Source: Allobosea sp. UNC402CLCol
GTDB lineage: Bacteria > Pseudomonadota > Alphaproteobacteria > Rhizobiales > Beijerinckiaceae
Length of the DNA: 64,000 nt
Assembly: GCF_000745475.1 (NCBI RefSeq)
Contig: NZ_JQJJ01000016.1
Location: 1-64,000 of the forward strand
Reading direction: 5' to 3'
Shown here: positions 25,288 to 34,203 of the stretch, piece by piece
How the letters are laid out: each line of letters begins with the position of its first letter
How positions within the stretch are numbered: position 1 is the stretch's first letter
The notes under the pieces: model-generated
Told to the model about the DNA's origin: nothing
Seen by the model: the letters and a program-made list of their open reading frames with translations, nothing else
Database searches by the model: none
Position numbers and translations under genes: made by a program

Positions 25288-26547
25288 ATGAGCAGCGACA
25301 AGGCAGGCCAGGCGCCGGCAGTAACCCAGCCACTGCAGTTCCATGTCCCCAAACCAGCGAGCCGACCCGGCGAGAAGCCAGACTTCTCCCATGTCGTGAT
25401 CCCGAAGGCCGGCTCGGTCGCGCGCCCGCCTGTCGATGTCGACCCCAAGGACATCCGCGATCTCGCCTATTCGATTATCCGCGTCCTCAATCGCGAGGGC
25501 GAGGCGGTCGGCCCCTGGGTGCCCGATCTCTCGCAGGAGGACCTGATCCGCGGCCTGCGCCACATGATGACGCTGCGCACCTTCGACGGGCGCATGCAGA
25601 TGGCGCAGCGCCAGGGCAAGACCTCGTTCTACATGCAGCACACTGGTGAGGAGGCGGTGAGTTGCGCTTTCCGTATCGCGCTCCAGCCCGGCGACATGAA
25701 CTTCCCGACCTATCGCCAGGCCGGCCTGCTGATCGCGCACGACTACCCGCTCGTCGACATGATGTGCCAGATCTACTCGAACGAGCGCGACCCGATGAAG
25801 GGCCGGCAATTGCCGGTGATGTACTCCTCCAAGGAGCACGGCTTCTTCTCGATCTCCGGCAATCTCGCGACGCAATATGTCCAGGCCGTCGGCTGGGCGA
25901 TGGCCTCGGCGATCAAGAACGACACCCGCATCGCCGCCGCCTGGATCGGCGACGGCTCGACCGCGGAATCGGATTTCCACGCCGCGCTGGTTTTCGCCTC
26001 GACCTACAAGGCCCCGGTCGTCCTCAACGTCGTCAACAACCAGTGGGCGATCTCGACCTTCCAGGGCATCGCGCGCGGCGGCTCCGGCACCTTTGCCGCA
26101 AGGGGCCTCGGTTTCGGCATCCCGGCGCTGCGCGTCGACGGCAACGATTACCTTGCGGTCTATGCCGTCGCGCAATGGGCGGTCGAGCGCGCCCGCCGCA
26201 ATCTGGGTCCCACGCTGGTCGAATACGTCACCTATCGCGCCGGTGCCCATTCCACCTCGGACGACCCCTCCGCCTACCGCCCCAAGCACGAATCCGACGA
26301 TTGGCCCTTGGGTGACCCGCTGATCCGCTTGAAGCAGCATTTGATCGCGGTCGGTGCCTGGTCCGAGGAACGCCACAAGCAGGCGGAAGCAGAAATCCTC
26401 GCCACCGTCATCGCCGCGCAAAAGGAGGCCGAGAGCTTCGGTACCCTGCATTCCGGCGGCAAGCCCTCGGCGCGCGACATCTTCGAGGACGTCTATGCCG
26501 AGCTGCCGCCGCATCTGCGCCGCCAGCGCCAGCAGATCGGAGTCTGA
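25288..26547 (+). CDS. bkdA1: branched-chain 2-oxoacid dehydrogenase E1 alpha
   Basis: This is the alpha chain of the thiamine-diphosphate-dependent E1 enzyme that decarboxylates the 2-oxoacids of valine, leucine and isoleucine. The 419-residue protein has the ThDP motif starting at Gly221 (GDGSTAESDF) and ending in Asn250-Asn251. The BCKDH-type N-terminal extension with FHVPKP and the phosphorylation-loop equivalent (HSTSDDPSAYR) set it apart from pyruvate dehydrogenase. Several ATGs are in frame; the one at 25288 has GGAGG five bases before it. It opens the bkd operon. Confidence 0.94.
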   Translation: MSSDKAGQAPAVTQPLQFHVPKPASRPGEKPDFSHVVIPKAGSVARPPVDVDPKDIRDLAYSIIRVLNREGEAVGPWVPDLSQEDLIRGLRHMMTLRTFDGRMQMAQRQGKTSFYMQHTGEEAVSCAFRIALQPGDMNFPTYRQAGLLIAHDYPLVDMMCQIYSNERDPMKGRQLPVMYSSKEHGFFSISGNLATQYVQAVGWAMASAIKNDTRIAAAWIGDGSTAESDFHAALVFASTYKAPVVLNVVNNQWAISTFQGIARGGSGTFAARGLGFGIPALRVDGNDYLAVYAVAQWAVERARRNLGPTLVEYVTYRAGAHSTSDDPSAYRPKHESDDWPLGDPLIRLKQHLIAVGAWSEERHKQAEAEILATVIAAQKEAESFGTLHSGGKPSARDIFEDVYAELPPHLRRQRQQIGV

Positions 26548-26551
26548 CCCG

Positions 26552-27568
26552 ATGGCACGCATGACGATGATCGAGGCGATCCGCTCCGCCATGGACGTCT
26601 CCATGGGCCGCGACGACGATGTCGTGGTCTTCGGCGAGGATGTCGGCTTCTTCGGCGGCGTCTTCCGCTGCACCCATGGTTTGCAGCAAAAATACGGGGT
26701 GTCCCGCTGCTTCGACGCGCCGATCAGCGAGGCCGGTATCGTCGGCACCGCGATCGGCATGGCGGCCTATGGCCTGAAACCCTGCGTCGAGATCCAGTTC
26801 GCCGACTACATGTACCCGGCCTATGACCAGATCGTCTCGGAAGCGGCTCGGCTGCGCTACCGTTCGGCCGGCGACTTCACCTGTCCGATGGTGATCCGCA
26901 TGCCGACCGGCGGCGGCATCTTCGGCGGCCAGACCCATAGCCAGAGCCCGGAAGCGCTCTTCACCCATGTCTCCGGCCTGAAGACGATCGTTCCCTCCAA
27001 CCCCTACGACGCCAAGGGTCTGCTGATCGCCGCGATCGAGGACCCCGACCCGGTGATCTTCCTGGAGCCGAAGCGGCTCTATAACGGCCCCTTCGATGGC
27101 CATCACGACCGTCCGGTCACGGCCTGGTCGAAGCATGAGCTCGCCGAGGTGCCGGAGGGCCATTACACCGTGCCGCTCGGCAAGGCGGTGACGCGTCGCG
27201 AGGGCTCGGCCGTCACCATCCTCGCCTATGGCACCATGGTCCATGTCGCTCTGGCGGCGGCCGAGGATACCGGCATCGATGCCGAGGTGATCGACCTTCG
27301 CACGCTCGTCCCGCTCGATCTCGAGGCGATCGTCGCCTCGGTCCAGAAGACCGGCCGCTGCATCGTGCTGCACGAAGCGACCCTCACTTCCGGCTTCGGC
27401 GGCGAACTCGCGGCACTCGTGCAGGAACACTGCTTCTACCATCTGGAGGCGCCGGTGATGCGCGTCACCGGCTGGGACACGCCCTATCCGCATGCGCAGG
27501 AATGGGACTACTTCCCCGGCCCCGCCCGCCTCGGACAGGCGCTGCTAGACATCATGGAGGCACGCTGA
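26552..27568 (+). CDS. bkdA2: branched-chain 2-oxoacid dehydrogenase E1 beta
   Basis: The 338-residue beta chain pairs with the alpha chain to make the E1 heterotetramer. It contains the transketolase-pyrimidine-binding domain (VVVFGEDVGFFGGVFRCT near residue 25) and a C-terminal transketolase domain (VTILAYGTMVHVALAAAED). The start lies four bases after the E1-alpha stop, and the stop overlaps the E2 start by one base (TGATG). Confidence 0.94.
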   Translation: MARMTMIEAIRSAMDVSMGRDDDVVVFGEDVGFFGGVFRCTHGLQQKYGVSRCFDAPISEAGIVGTAIGMAAYGLKPCVEIQFADYMYPAYDQIVSEAARLRYRSAGDFTCPMVIRMPTGGGIFGGQTHSQSPEALFTHVSGLKTIVPSNPYDAKGLLIAAIEDPDPVIFLEPKRLYNGPFDGHHDRPVTAWSKHELAEVPEGHYTVPLGKAVTRREGSAVTILAYGTMVHVALAAAEDTGIDAEVIDLRTLVPLDLEAIVASVQKTGRCIVLHEATLTSGFGGELAALVQEHCFYHLEAPVMRVTGWDTPYPHAQEWDYFPGPARLGQALLDIMEAR

Positions 27569-28869
27569 TGGTCGAGCGCATCATCAAGCTGCCGGATGTC
27601 GGCGAGGGCATCGCGGAAGCCGAACTCGTCGAGTGGCACGTCAAGGTCGGCGACATCGTCCGCGAGGACGATCTGCTCGCCGCCGTGATGACCGACAAGG
27701 CGACGGTCGAGATTCCCTCCCCGGTCGAGGGCGAGGTCACCTGGGTCGGCGCCGAGGTCGGCGACACCGTCGCGATCGGCTCGGCCATCGTGAAGCTGAA
27801 GGTGGCGGGCGCTGAAGGCGCGGTGGCTGAAGAGCCTGCCGAGGAAGCGCCTGCCGAGAAGCCGGCTCCGGTCGCACCAGCGCCCAAGGCGGAGAAGCCT
27901 GCTGCATCGGCAGCTCCCGTCAAGCCGGCAGCACCGCCTCCGCCGCCGCCGAAGGCCGTGCGTGCGGACGCCGCCCCCATCCAGCGCCGCGCTCCGGGCG
28001 AGAAGCCGCTGGCTTCGCCGGCCGTACGTCTGAAGGCGCGCGAGGCCGGGGTCGACTTGCGTCAGGTCCAGGGCACGGGCCTTGCCGGTCGCATCACCCA
28101 TCAGGATATCGACGCCTTCTTGTTGCGCGGCCCGGAGCCGGCGCGTGGCGGCGGGCTCGTCGAGCAGAGCGCCGTCACCGAGGTGAAGGTCGTCGGCCTG
28201 CGCCGCCGCATCGCCGAGAAGATGGCGCTGTCGAAATCGCGCATCCCGCACATCACCATCGTCGAGGAGATCAACGTCTCGCCGCTGGAGGATTTGCGCG
28301 CCACGCTGAACAAGAAGCCGACGCCGGAGCGGCCGAAGCTGACGCTTTTACCCTTCCTGATGCGCGCCATGGTCAAGGCGCTGGCCGAGCAGCCGGCGCT
28401 GAACGCGCTCTATGACGACGATGCCGGCATCGTGCGCCAGCATGCCGCGATCAATATCGGCATCGCCACGCAGACGCCGACCGGCCTGATCGTGCCGGTG
28501 GTGAAGCATGCCGAGGCGCGCGATCTCTGGGGCTGCGCCATCGAGCTCGCCCGCCTCGCCGAGCGCGGCCGGCAGGGCACCGCGACGCGCGACGAGCTCA
28601 CCGGCTCGACCATCACCATCACCTCGCTCGGCGCGCTCGGCGGCATCGCGACGACGCCGGTGATCAACTATCCGGAGGTCGCCATCGTCGGCGTCAACAA
28701 GATGGTCGTGCGTCCGGTCTGGGACGGCACCACCTTCGTGCCGCGCAAGATGATGAACCTCTCCTCCAGCTTCGACCATCGCGTCATCGACGGTTGGGAC
28801 GCGGCCGTCTTCGTGCAGCGGCTGAAGGAACTGCTGGAGAACCCGGCCACGCTCTTCGTGGATCTATGA
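27568..28869 (+). CDS. bkdB: branched-chain 2-oxoacid dehydrogenase E2 acyltransferase
   Basis: E2 forms the core of the complex and transfers the acyl group to CoA. The 433-residue protein starts with one lipoyl domain whose acceptor is Lys44 (MTDKATVEIP). A long Ala/Pro/Glu-rich flexible linker follows at about residues 85-145, then the peripheral subunit-binding domain (SPAVRLKAREAGVDL), and a C-terminal catalytic domain whose H-x-x-x-D-G motif has His404 and Asp408 (DHRVIDGWDAAVF). One lipoyl domain is usual for this family. Confidence 0.94.
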   Translation: MVERIIKLPDVGEGIAEAELVEWHVKVGDIVREDDLLAAVMTDKATVEIPSPVEGEVTWVGAEVGDTVAIGSAIVKLKVAGAEGAVAEEPAEEAPAEKPAPVAPAPKAEKPAASAAPVKPAAPPPPPPKAVRADAAPIQRRAPGEKPLASPAVRLKAREAGVDLRQVQGTGLAGRITHQDIDAFLLRGPEPARGGGLVEQSAVTEVKVVGLRRRIAEKMALSKSRIPHITIVEEINVSPLEDLRATLNKKPTPERPKLTLLPFLMRAMVKALAEQPALNALYDDDAGIVRQHAAINIGIATQTPTGLIVPVVKHAEARDLWGCAIELARLAERGRQGTATRDELTGSTITITSLGALGGIATTPVINYPEVAIVGVNKMVVRPVWDGTTFVPRKMMNLSSSFDHRVIDGWDAAVFVQRLKELLENPATLFVDL

Positions 28870-28879
28870 GGAGCACGCC

Positions 28880-30277
28880 ATGACCGAAATCACCTGCAAG
28901 CTCCTCGTCATCGGCGCCGGCCCCGGCGGCTATGTCTGCGCCATCCGTGCCGGTCAGCTCGGCATCGACACCGTCATTGTCGAGAGCACCAAGCTCGGCG
29001 GCTCCTGCCTCAATGTCGGCTGCATCCCCTCCAAGGCGATGATCCATGTCGCCGAGGAGTTCGAGAAGGCGGCGGAAGCCGCCGCCGGCAAGATGCCCTT
29101 CGGCCTGACGGCGGCCGAGCCGAAGCTCGACCTGAAGCAGGCGGTGGCCTGGAAGGACGGCATCGTCCAGCGCCTCAACAACGGCGTCGCCGGCCTGCTG
29201 CGCAAGGCCAAGGTCAAGATCGTCCATGGCCGCGCCCATTTCCGCGACGGCAAGACGGTCGTCGTCGAGACCGAGACCGGCCCGAAGACGATTCAGGCCG
29301 AGGCCATCGTCATCGCCACCGGCTCCGCCCCGGTCGAACTGCCTTTCCTGCCCTTTGGCGGCAATGTCATCTCCTCGACCGGCGCGCTGGCGCTGACCGA
29401 GGTGCCGAAGCGCCTCGTCGTCGTCGGCGGCGGCTATATCGGGCTGGAGCTGGGTACGGCCTTCGCCAAGCTCGGAGCCAAGGTCACGGTCGTCGAGGCG
29501 CAGGACAAGATCCTGCCGCTCTACGATGCCGAGCTGACAGGCCCGATCTCCAAGCGCCTGACCGCGCTCGGCGTCGAGGTGCTCACCGGCGCCAAGGCGC
29601 TCGGCCCTACGCCCAAGGGCGATGGCCTGCGCATCGAGACCGCGGACGGCAAGGAGCGGGCGCTGCCGGCGGACAAGATTCTGGTCACGGTCGGCCGCAA
29701 GCCGGTCACCGATGGTCTCGGCCTTGAAAACCTCGTGCTAGACATGGATGGCCGCTTCATCCGTATTGGCGAGCGCTGCGAGACGGCGATGCGCGGCATC
29801 TACGCCATCGGCGACGTCACCGGCGAGCCGATGCTGGCGCATCGCGCCATGGCGCAGGGCGAGATGGTGGCGGAGATCGTCGCTGGTCTGCCGCGTGCCT
29901 GGGACAAGCGCGGCATCGCGGCGATCTGCTTCACCGATCCCGAGATTGTCTCGGTCGGCCTCTCGCCAGACGAGGCCAAGCGCGCCGGCCACGAGCTCAA
30001 GATCGGCCAGTTCCCCTTCGCCGCCAATGGCCGGGCCATGACCCGCCATGCCGAGGTCGGCTTCGTGCGCGTGGTGGCGCAGGCCGGCAGCGATCTCGTG
30101 CTCGGCATCCAGGCGGTGGGGCAGGGCGTCTCGGAACTCTCGGCGGCTTTCGGGCTGGCCATCGAGATGGGTGCGACGCTGCAGGATATCGCCGGCACGA
30201 TCCACGCCCATCCGACGCTCGGCGAGGCCTTCCCGGAAGCCGCGATGAAGGCGCTGGGCCACGCGCTGCATATTTGA
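28880..30277 (+). CDS. lpdA: dihydrolipoyl dehydrogenase E3
   Basis: E3 reoxidises the lipoyl group with FAD and NAD+. The 465-residue protein has the FAD-binding GAGPGGY near residue 12, redox cysteines Cys43 and Cys48 (GGSCLNVGCIPSK), the NAD-binding GGGYIGLELG near residue 180, and the C-terminal catalytic His region (HAHPTLGEAF). It closes the bkd operon 10 bases after E2. This operon-linked E3 is often called LpdV; whether it also serves other complexes is unknown. Confidence 0.95.
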   Translation: MTEITCKLLVIGAGPGGYVCAIRAGQLGIDTVIVESTKLGGSCLNVGCIPSKAMIHVAEEFEKAAEAAAGKMPFGLTAAEPKLDLKQAVAWKDGIVQRLNNGVAGLLRKAKVKIVHGRAHFRDGKTVVVETETGPKTIQAEAIVIATGSAPVELPFLPFGGNVISSTGALALTEVPKRLVVVGGGYIGLELGTAFAKLGAKVTVVEAQDKILPLYDAELTGPISKRLTALGVEVLTGAKALGPTPKGDGLRIETADGKERALPADKILVTVGRKPVTDGLGLENLVLDMDGRFIRIGERCETAMRGIYAIGDVTGEPMLAHRAMAQGEMVAEIVAGLPRAWDKRGIAAICFTDPEIVSVGLSPDEAKRAGHELKIGQFPFAANGRAMTRHAEVGFVRVVAQAGSDLVLGIQAVGQGVSELSAAFGLAIEMGATLQDIAGTIHAHPTLGEAFPEAAMKALGHALHI

Positions 30278-30303
30278 GCGGGTCGATTTCGCAGGGTCCC
30301 CGT

Positions 30304-30394
30304 CGTCATGCTCGGGCTTGACCCGAGCCTCTCTTGCCGGAGGAGGTTCCCACGCCTCGCTTCCAGAGATTCTCGGGTCAAGCCCGAGAATGAC
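30304..30394. repeat. intergenic palindromic repeat, copy 3
   Basis: The stretch begins GTCATGCTCGGGCTTGACCC and closes with the TCTCGGGTCAAGCCCGAGA hairpin and ATGAC. It follows the E3 gene and precedes the MocR-type operator of the next gene. It belongs to the CTCGGGCTTGACCCGAG subtype shared with copies 6 and 7. Confidence 0.85.
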
Positions 30395-30439
30395 GCCCGT
30401 CTTAACCCCGCGACCGATCCGCGCAGGCAGCCAGCTAAG

Positions 30440-30467
30440 ATGCATACAATCTTGACATTGTCTGCAT
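30440..30467. promoter_or_regulatory. MocR-type operator in front of the DUF983 gene
   Basis: ATGCATACAAT (30440-30450) and ATTGTCTGCAT (30457-30467) form an inverted repeat with ten of eleven positions paired across six bases. The 24-base core at 30442-30465 matches 19 of 24 bases of the site in front of the MocR gene at 32334-32357. This suggests both promoters respond to the same MocR regulator. Confidence 0.65.
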
Positions 30468-30524
30468 CGAAGACGATCTGAGGGGCGACGCCGAGCGAAC
30501 GGCGCCGTCCCGAGGAGACGTTCC

Positions 30525-30929
30525 ATGTCCGGCGAGCATTGGCCGCCACTCTCTCCGCTCCAGACCGGCCTGCGCGGCCGCTGCCCGCGCTGTGGGCAGG
30601 GCAAGATGTTCGAGAGCTTCCTGAAGCTGAAGCCGAAATGCGAGGTCTGCGGCCTCGACTATTCCTTCGCCGACCCGGCCGATGGTCCGGCCTTCTTCGT
30701 GATGATGTTCGTCTGCATCCCCGCGGCGGCTTTCCCGCTCTGGCTGGAATTGAACTACAACCCGCCGACCTGGGTGCATCTCGTCACGACGCTGCCGTTG
30801 ATCCTGCTGACCTGCATCCCGCCCTTGCAGCCCTTGAAGGGCTGGCTCGTCGCCTCGCAGTTCTTCCACAAGGCCGAGGAAGGGCGCCTCGCGGCTCCCG
30901 CCACGCCGAAGGACAGCCCCGCCGCCTGA
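30525..30929 (+). CDS. DUF983 membrane protein
   Basis: A 134-residue inner-membrane protein of the DUF983 family, function unknown. Two CxxC pairs (CPRCGQGKMF and CEVCGLDYSF) near residues 20-42 look like a zinc-ribbon. They precede two hydrophobic spans (AFFVMMFVCIPAAAFPLWL and LVTTLPLILLTCIPPLQPL). The ATG has GAGGAG about seven bases upstream. Its promoter contains a near copy of the operator found before the MocR gene, and its stop lies 18 bases from the convergent MocR stop, so it may be a target of that regulator. Confidence 0.85.
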   Translation: MSGEHWPPLSPLQTGLRGRCPRCGQGKMFESFLKLKPKCEVCGLDYSFADPADGPAFFVMMFVCIPAAAFPLWLELNYNPPTWVHLVTTLPLILLTCIPPLQPLKGWLVASQFFHKAEEGRLAAPATPKDSPAA

Positions 30930-30947
30930 CCCGGCCATTGGCTCGGC

Positions 30948-32318
30948 TCAGGCCGGCGCACGTTCCCCGGCGATGATTCCGGCGAGCAGGCGCAGCGCCT
31001 CGGCAAGGCGCGCGCGCTCGGGTACGGCTCCGAGCGCGACCCGGATCGCGTCCGGCACCTGTTCGCCCGTCGCGAACGCATCCGAGGCCATCACGCCGAG
31101 CCCTGCCTGACGCGCGCTCTCGATCAGCCGGTGCCGGTCCCGATGCGGCGGTAGCGGCTGCCAGAGATGCAGCGCGTGCGGATGCGCTTGCATCGAGGCA
31201 GGCAGGATCGAACGCGCCAGCGCCTGCCGCTCGGCCGCCTCGCGGCGCACGCCGTCGAGCAAATCCTGCGCGGCACCGATCCTGATCCAGTGGGCGGCGA
31301 GAGCCGTCATCAAGGGAGCCGGCATCAGCGCGGCGGCCCGCAACGCAGCAACAAGCCCGTCGCCCTCGATACCGTCGGGGAGCACGACGAAGGCAGTGCG
31401 CAGGCCGGGGGTGAGCACCTTCGACAAGGTCGCGACATGCCATGTCCGCTCCGGGGCCAGCACGGCGAGGGGCGGCGGTGTATCACCCGCAAGCAGGCTG
31501 TAGGGGTCGTCCTCGATCAAGGTGAGGTCGAGCTTGCGCGCCATGGCTGCGATCTCCTGCCGCCGTCCGAGTGGAACAGTCCGGCAGGTCGGGTTGTGCA
31601 GCGTCGGCGTCAGGCAGAACAGCCGGGCACCGGAACGGCGGGCGGCTTCCTCCAGCGCCTGCGGCAAGGGGCCATCGCCGTCCTCCGCCACCGGTGCAAT
31701 GGCGAGGCCGCGCCGGCGGGCCGCGTCGATCTGGCCGGGATAGGCGAGCGGTTCCATCAGGACGGTGTCGCCGGGGGCGGCGAGCATCTGGAACAGGGCG
31801 GTGAGTGCGGTCTGGGCGCCGGGTGCCACCACGATCCTTTGCGGCGGCAGGGCACCCAGCAAAGGCGCAAGCCAAGCCGCGCCGGCCGCGCGCTCCGCCA
31901 GCGAGCCGCCCCCGGCATGGTAGTTCATCAACTGGTCGGCGTTGCTGCGCGCCAGCAACTCGGCGATGCCGCGTTCCATCATCTCGCCCAGCCGCACGCC
32001 TTTTGGCGCGGGCGGGATCGTCATGCTCAGGTCGAGCGGCGGGCCGGCCTCTTCCTGCCGGGTCGAGATGAAGGAGCCGCGCCCCGTCACCGCATCGAGC
32101 AGCCCACGCTCGCGCGCCTCGCCGAAGGCGCGGGTCACGGTGGTGAGGTCGACCTCGAGGAGTTCGGCCAGTTTCCGCTGAGGCGGCAACCGGTCGCCGG
32201 GCCGCAGGCGTCCATCCGAGACAGCCCGCTCGATCAGCCCGACGATTTGCAGGTAGCGCGGGCCGGCAGCGGGGTCTAGCTCACCGAGCCATGCCGGCAT
32301 TGTCGCGGCTTGCACCAT
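30948..32318 (-). CDS. MocR/PdxR-type GntR-aminotransferase regulator
   Basis: A 456-residue transcription factor fusing an N-terminal GntR winged helix (residues 15-85, with RKLAELLEVDLTTVTRAF) to a class I aminotransferase-like domain that binds pyridoxal phosphate. Lys300 in TLSKVLTPGLR is the Schiff-base residue, and the NPT of LHNPTCRTVP near residue 242 and the Asp-containing IEDDPYSLL match the cofactor pocket. PdxR regulates vitamin B6 genes, but no pdx genes lie nearby. Targets here are probably the NTF2-like gene divergent to it and the DUF983 gene, both with matching operators close by. Confidence 0.9.
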   Translation of the reverse strand: MVQAATMPAWLGELDPAAGPRYLQIVGLIERAVSDGRLRPGDRLPPQRKLAELLEVDLTTVTRAFGEARERGLLDAVTGRGSFISTRQEEAGPPLDLSMTIPPAPKGVRLGEMMERGIAELLARSNADQLMNYHAGGGSLAERAAGAAWLAPLLGALPPQRIVVAPGAQTALTALFQMLAAPGDTVLMEPLAYPGQIDAARRRGLAIAPVAEDGDGPLPQALEEAARRSGARLFCLTPTLHNPTCRTVPLGRRQEIAAMARKLDLTLIEDDPYSLLAGDTPPPLAVLAPERTWHVATLSKVLTPGLRTAFVVLPDGIEGDGLVAALRAAALMPAPLMTALAAHWIRIGAAQDLLDGVRREAAERQALARSILPASMQAHPHALHLWQPLPPHRDRHRLIESARQAGLGVMASDAFATGEQVPDAIRVALGAVPERARLAEALRLLAGIIAGERAPA

Positions 32319-32333
32319 GGCTGATCCTTCATG

Positions 32334-32357
32334 CCATACATTCTTGCTATTGTATGC
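32334..32357. promoter_or_regulatory. MocR-type operator at the divergent promoter
   Basis: CATACATT (32335-32342) and ATTGTATG (32349-32356) are inverted with seven of eight positions paired and a six-base spacer, the same 8-6-8 plan as the site at 30443-30464. It lies 16 bases from the MocR start codon, so autoregulation is expected, and 78 bases before the NTF2-like gene. Confidence 0.65.
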
Positions 32358-32434
32358 GTCGATAGCGCAGTCGCTGCTGACAAGCCAGTGCCTCCGCCCT
32401 TGCGAGAACGAGGGCCTCTCTCTGGAGAAGAGCT

Positions 32435-32818
32435 ATGCCCGAGCGTTCGCGTGTCGAGGATTTCATCGCGGCCGTTGTCGGAGGCGATCATGTCGCGGCG
32501 ATCCGCGATTTCTACTGGGAAGACGCTTCCATGCAGGAGAACATGGCCGAGCCACGGCGCGGCCGGGATCTGCTGATGGAGCATGAGGCGCGGGCGCTCG
32601 CGCGCCTTGAGCGCATGCACACCCATCCGCCGCGCGCCGTGCTGGTCGATGGCGACCGGGTGGTCGTCCACTGGACCTTTGACGCGACGGGCAAGGACGG
32701 TGTCACGCACCGGCTCGACGAGCTTGCGATCCAGCGCTGGCGCGGCGACCGCATCGTCGAAGAGCGCTTCTTCTACGATACGGCCACGGCCTGGAGGCCG
32801 GTCGAGCCGGTGCCATGA
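32435..32818 (+). CDS. SnoaL/NTF2-like protein
   Basis: The 127-residue product is a single NTF2-like cone-shaped domain protein of the SnoaL type, cytosolic. Family signs are the N-terminal helix RVEDFIAAVVGGDHVAAIRD, YWEDASMQENM, and the strand pattern DRVVVHWTFDATGKDG followed by RLDELAIQRWRGDRIVEERFF. Members can be small isomerases, hydratases or non-enzymatic ligand binders. It is divergent to the MocR gene and shares the operator region. GGAGAAGAG before the ATG supports the start. The ligand is unknown. Confidence 0.82.
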   Translation: MPERSRVEDFIAAVVGGDHVAAIRDFYWEDASMQENMAEPRRGRDLLMEHEARALARLERMHTHPPRAVLVDGDRVVVHWTFDATGKDGVTHRLDELAIQRWRGDRIVEERFFYDTATAWRPVEPVP

Positions 32819-32837
32819 CGGGCGTGGCCGCCGAGGC

Positions 32838-33569
32838 TCAATGCGCGCCGGCGCTGACGAAGGCCTTGAGCTCCGGCGTCTGCGGGTTGGCGAAGAGCTC
32901 CTTCGACGGACCCTGCTCCCAGATCTTGCCCTGATGCATGAACACGGTGGTGTTCGCGACCGTGCGGGCGAAGTTCATCTCGTGGGTCACGAGCAGCATG
33001 GTCATGCCGCCCTTGGCGAGCTTCTCCATGACGAGCAGCACCTCGCCGGTCAGTTCCGGGTCGAGCGCCGAGGTGACTTCGTCGAACAGCATCACCTTCG
33101 GCTTCATCGCCAGCGAGCGGGCGATGGCGACGCGCTGCTGCTGGCCGCCGGAGAGATTGTCCGGATAGCTGTCGAACTTCTCGGACAAGCCGACCTGCGC
33201 CAGCACCTCCTTGGCCAGCGCCAGCGCCTCGGCCTGCGGCACGTCCTTGGTGATGCGCGGCGAGAGCATGATGTTCTGCCCGACCGTGAGGTGCGGGAAC
33301 AGATTGTAGCTCTGGAACACGATGCCGACATCCTTGCGCAATTCGCGCAGCTTCTTCGGATCCTGCGTCGTCAGGTGCCCGGCGACCTCGATCTTGCCGG
33401 CATGGAAGCTCTCGAGCCCGTTGATGCAGCGCAGCAGCGTCGACTTGCCCGAGCCGGAGCGCCCGATGATGGCGACCACCTGGCCGGCCTCGACGCTGAG
33501 CGAGACGCCCTTCAGCACCTCCAGCGAGCCGAAGCGCTTGTGGATGTCTTCAATGAGAACGGCTGGCAT
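32838..33569 (-). CDS. polar amino acid ABC transporter ATPase (GlnQ type)
   Basis: This 243-residue ATPase powers a polar amino-acid-type importer. Walker A is GRSGSGKS near residue 35, the signature LSGGQQQRV near residue 138, and Walker B is VMLFDEVTSALD. Compact size without a C-terminal extra domain fits the GlnQ/HisP branch. It is the last gene of a leftward operon and overlaps the adjacent permease gene by 20 bases. Confidence 0.93.
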   Translation of the reverse strand: MPAVLIEDIHKRFGSLEVLKGVSLSVEAGQVVAIIGRSGSGKSTLLRCINGLESFHAGKIEVAGHLTTQDPKKLRELRKDVGIVFQSYNLFPHLTVGQNIMLSPRITKDVPQAEALALAKEVLAQVGLSEKFDSYPDNLSGGQQQRVAIARSLAMKPKVMLFDEVTSALDPELTGEVLLVMEKLAKGGMTMLLVTHEMNFARTVANTTVFMHQGKIWEQGPSKELFANPQTPELKAFVSAGAH

Positions 33570-34203
33570 TCATCACCTTTTCGAGATGGCGGCTGAGCCG
33601 GGACAGTGGGAAGCAGATCGCGAAATAGATCAGCGCGACCAGGCTGAAGATCTGGAAGGCCTGATAGGTCGCGTTGTTGACCAGCATGCCGGCGCGCATC
33701 AGGTCGACGAAGCCGACGACCTGGACGATCGAGGTGTTCTTCACGAGCTGGACGAGGAAGCCGACCGTCGGCGGCAGTGAAATCCGGACCGCCTGCGGCA
33801 GGATGACATGGCGGTAGGTCTGCGCCGTCGTATGCGCCAGCGAGGCCGAGGCCTCCCATTGCTGGCGCGGCACGGATTCGATCGATCCGCGCCAGATCTC
33901 GGCGAGATAGGCGGAGACGTAGATCGACAGCGAGGCCGAGGCCGCGAGGAAGGGCGGCAGTTCGATGCCGAGCGCCGAGAGCCCGTAATAGCTCATGAAC
34001 AGCACCATCAGCACCGGGATCGACTGGATCACCAGGATGTAGCTGGCGGCGAAGCGGCGCAGCCACCGGAGCCGCGACAGACGCATGATCGCGAAGACGC
34101 CGCCGATGATGCTGCCGATGAAGAAGGCGATCGCGGTGAGAGCCAGCGTCCAGCCGGCGGAGCGCAGGATGAAATAGGCCTCGGGCCAACCGAAGGTCTG
34201 CAT
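33550..34203 (-). CDS. amino acid ABC transporter permease (HisM type)
   Basis: The 217-residue membrane protein is a HisMQ-type permease with about five spans, beginning with WTLALTAIAFFIGSIIGGVFA. The family loop EIWRGSIESVPRQQWEAS lies near residue 105 and the ATPase contact AHTTAQTYRHVILPQAV near residue 125. The ATG at 34203 is the one that overlaps the partner permease's TGA by one base. A longer frame extending to 34515 is just overlap with that partner gene. Confidence 0.9.
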   Translation of the reverse strand: MQTFGWPEAYFILRSAGWTLALTAIAFFIGSIIGGVFAIMRLSRLRWLRRFAASYILVIQSIPVLMVLFMSYYGLSALGIELPPFLAASASLSIYVSAYLAEIWRGSIESVPRQQWEASASLAHTTAQTYRHVILPQAVRISLPPTVGFLVQLVKNTSIVQVVGFVDLMRAGMLVNNATYQAFQIFSLVALIYFAICFPLSRLSRHLEKVMNASRSH

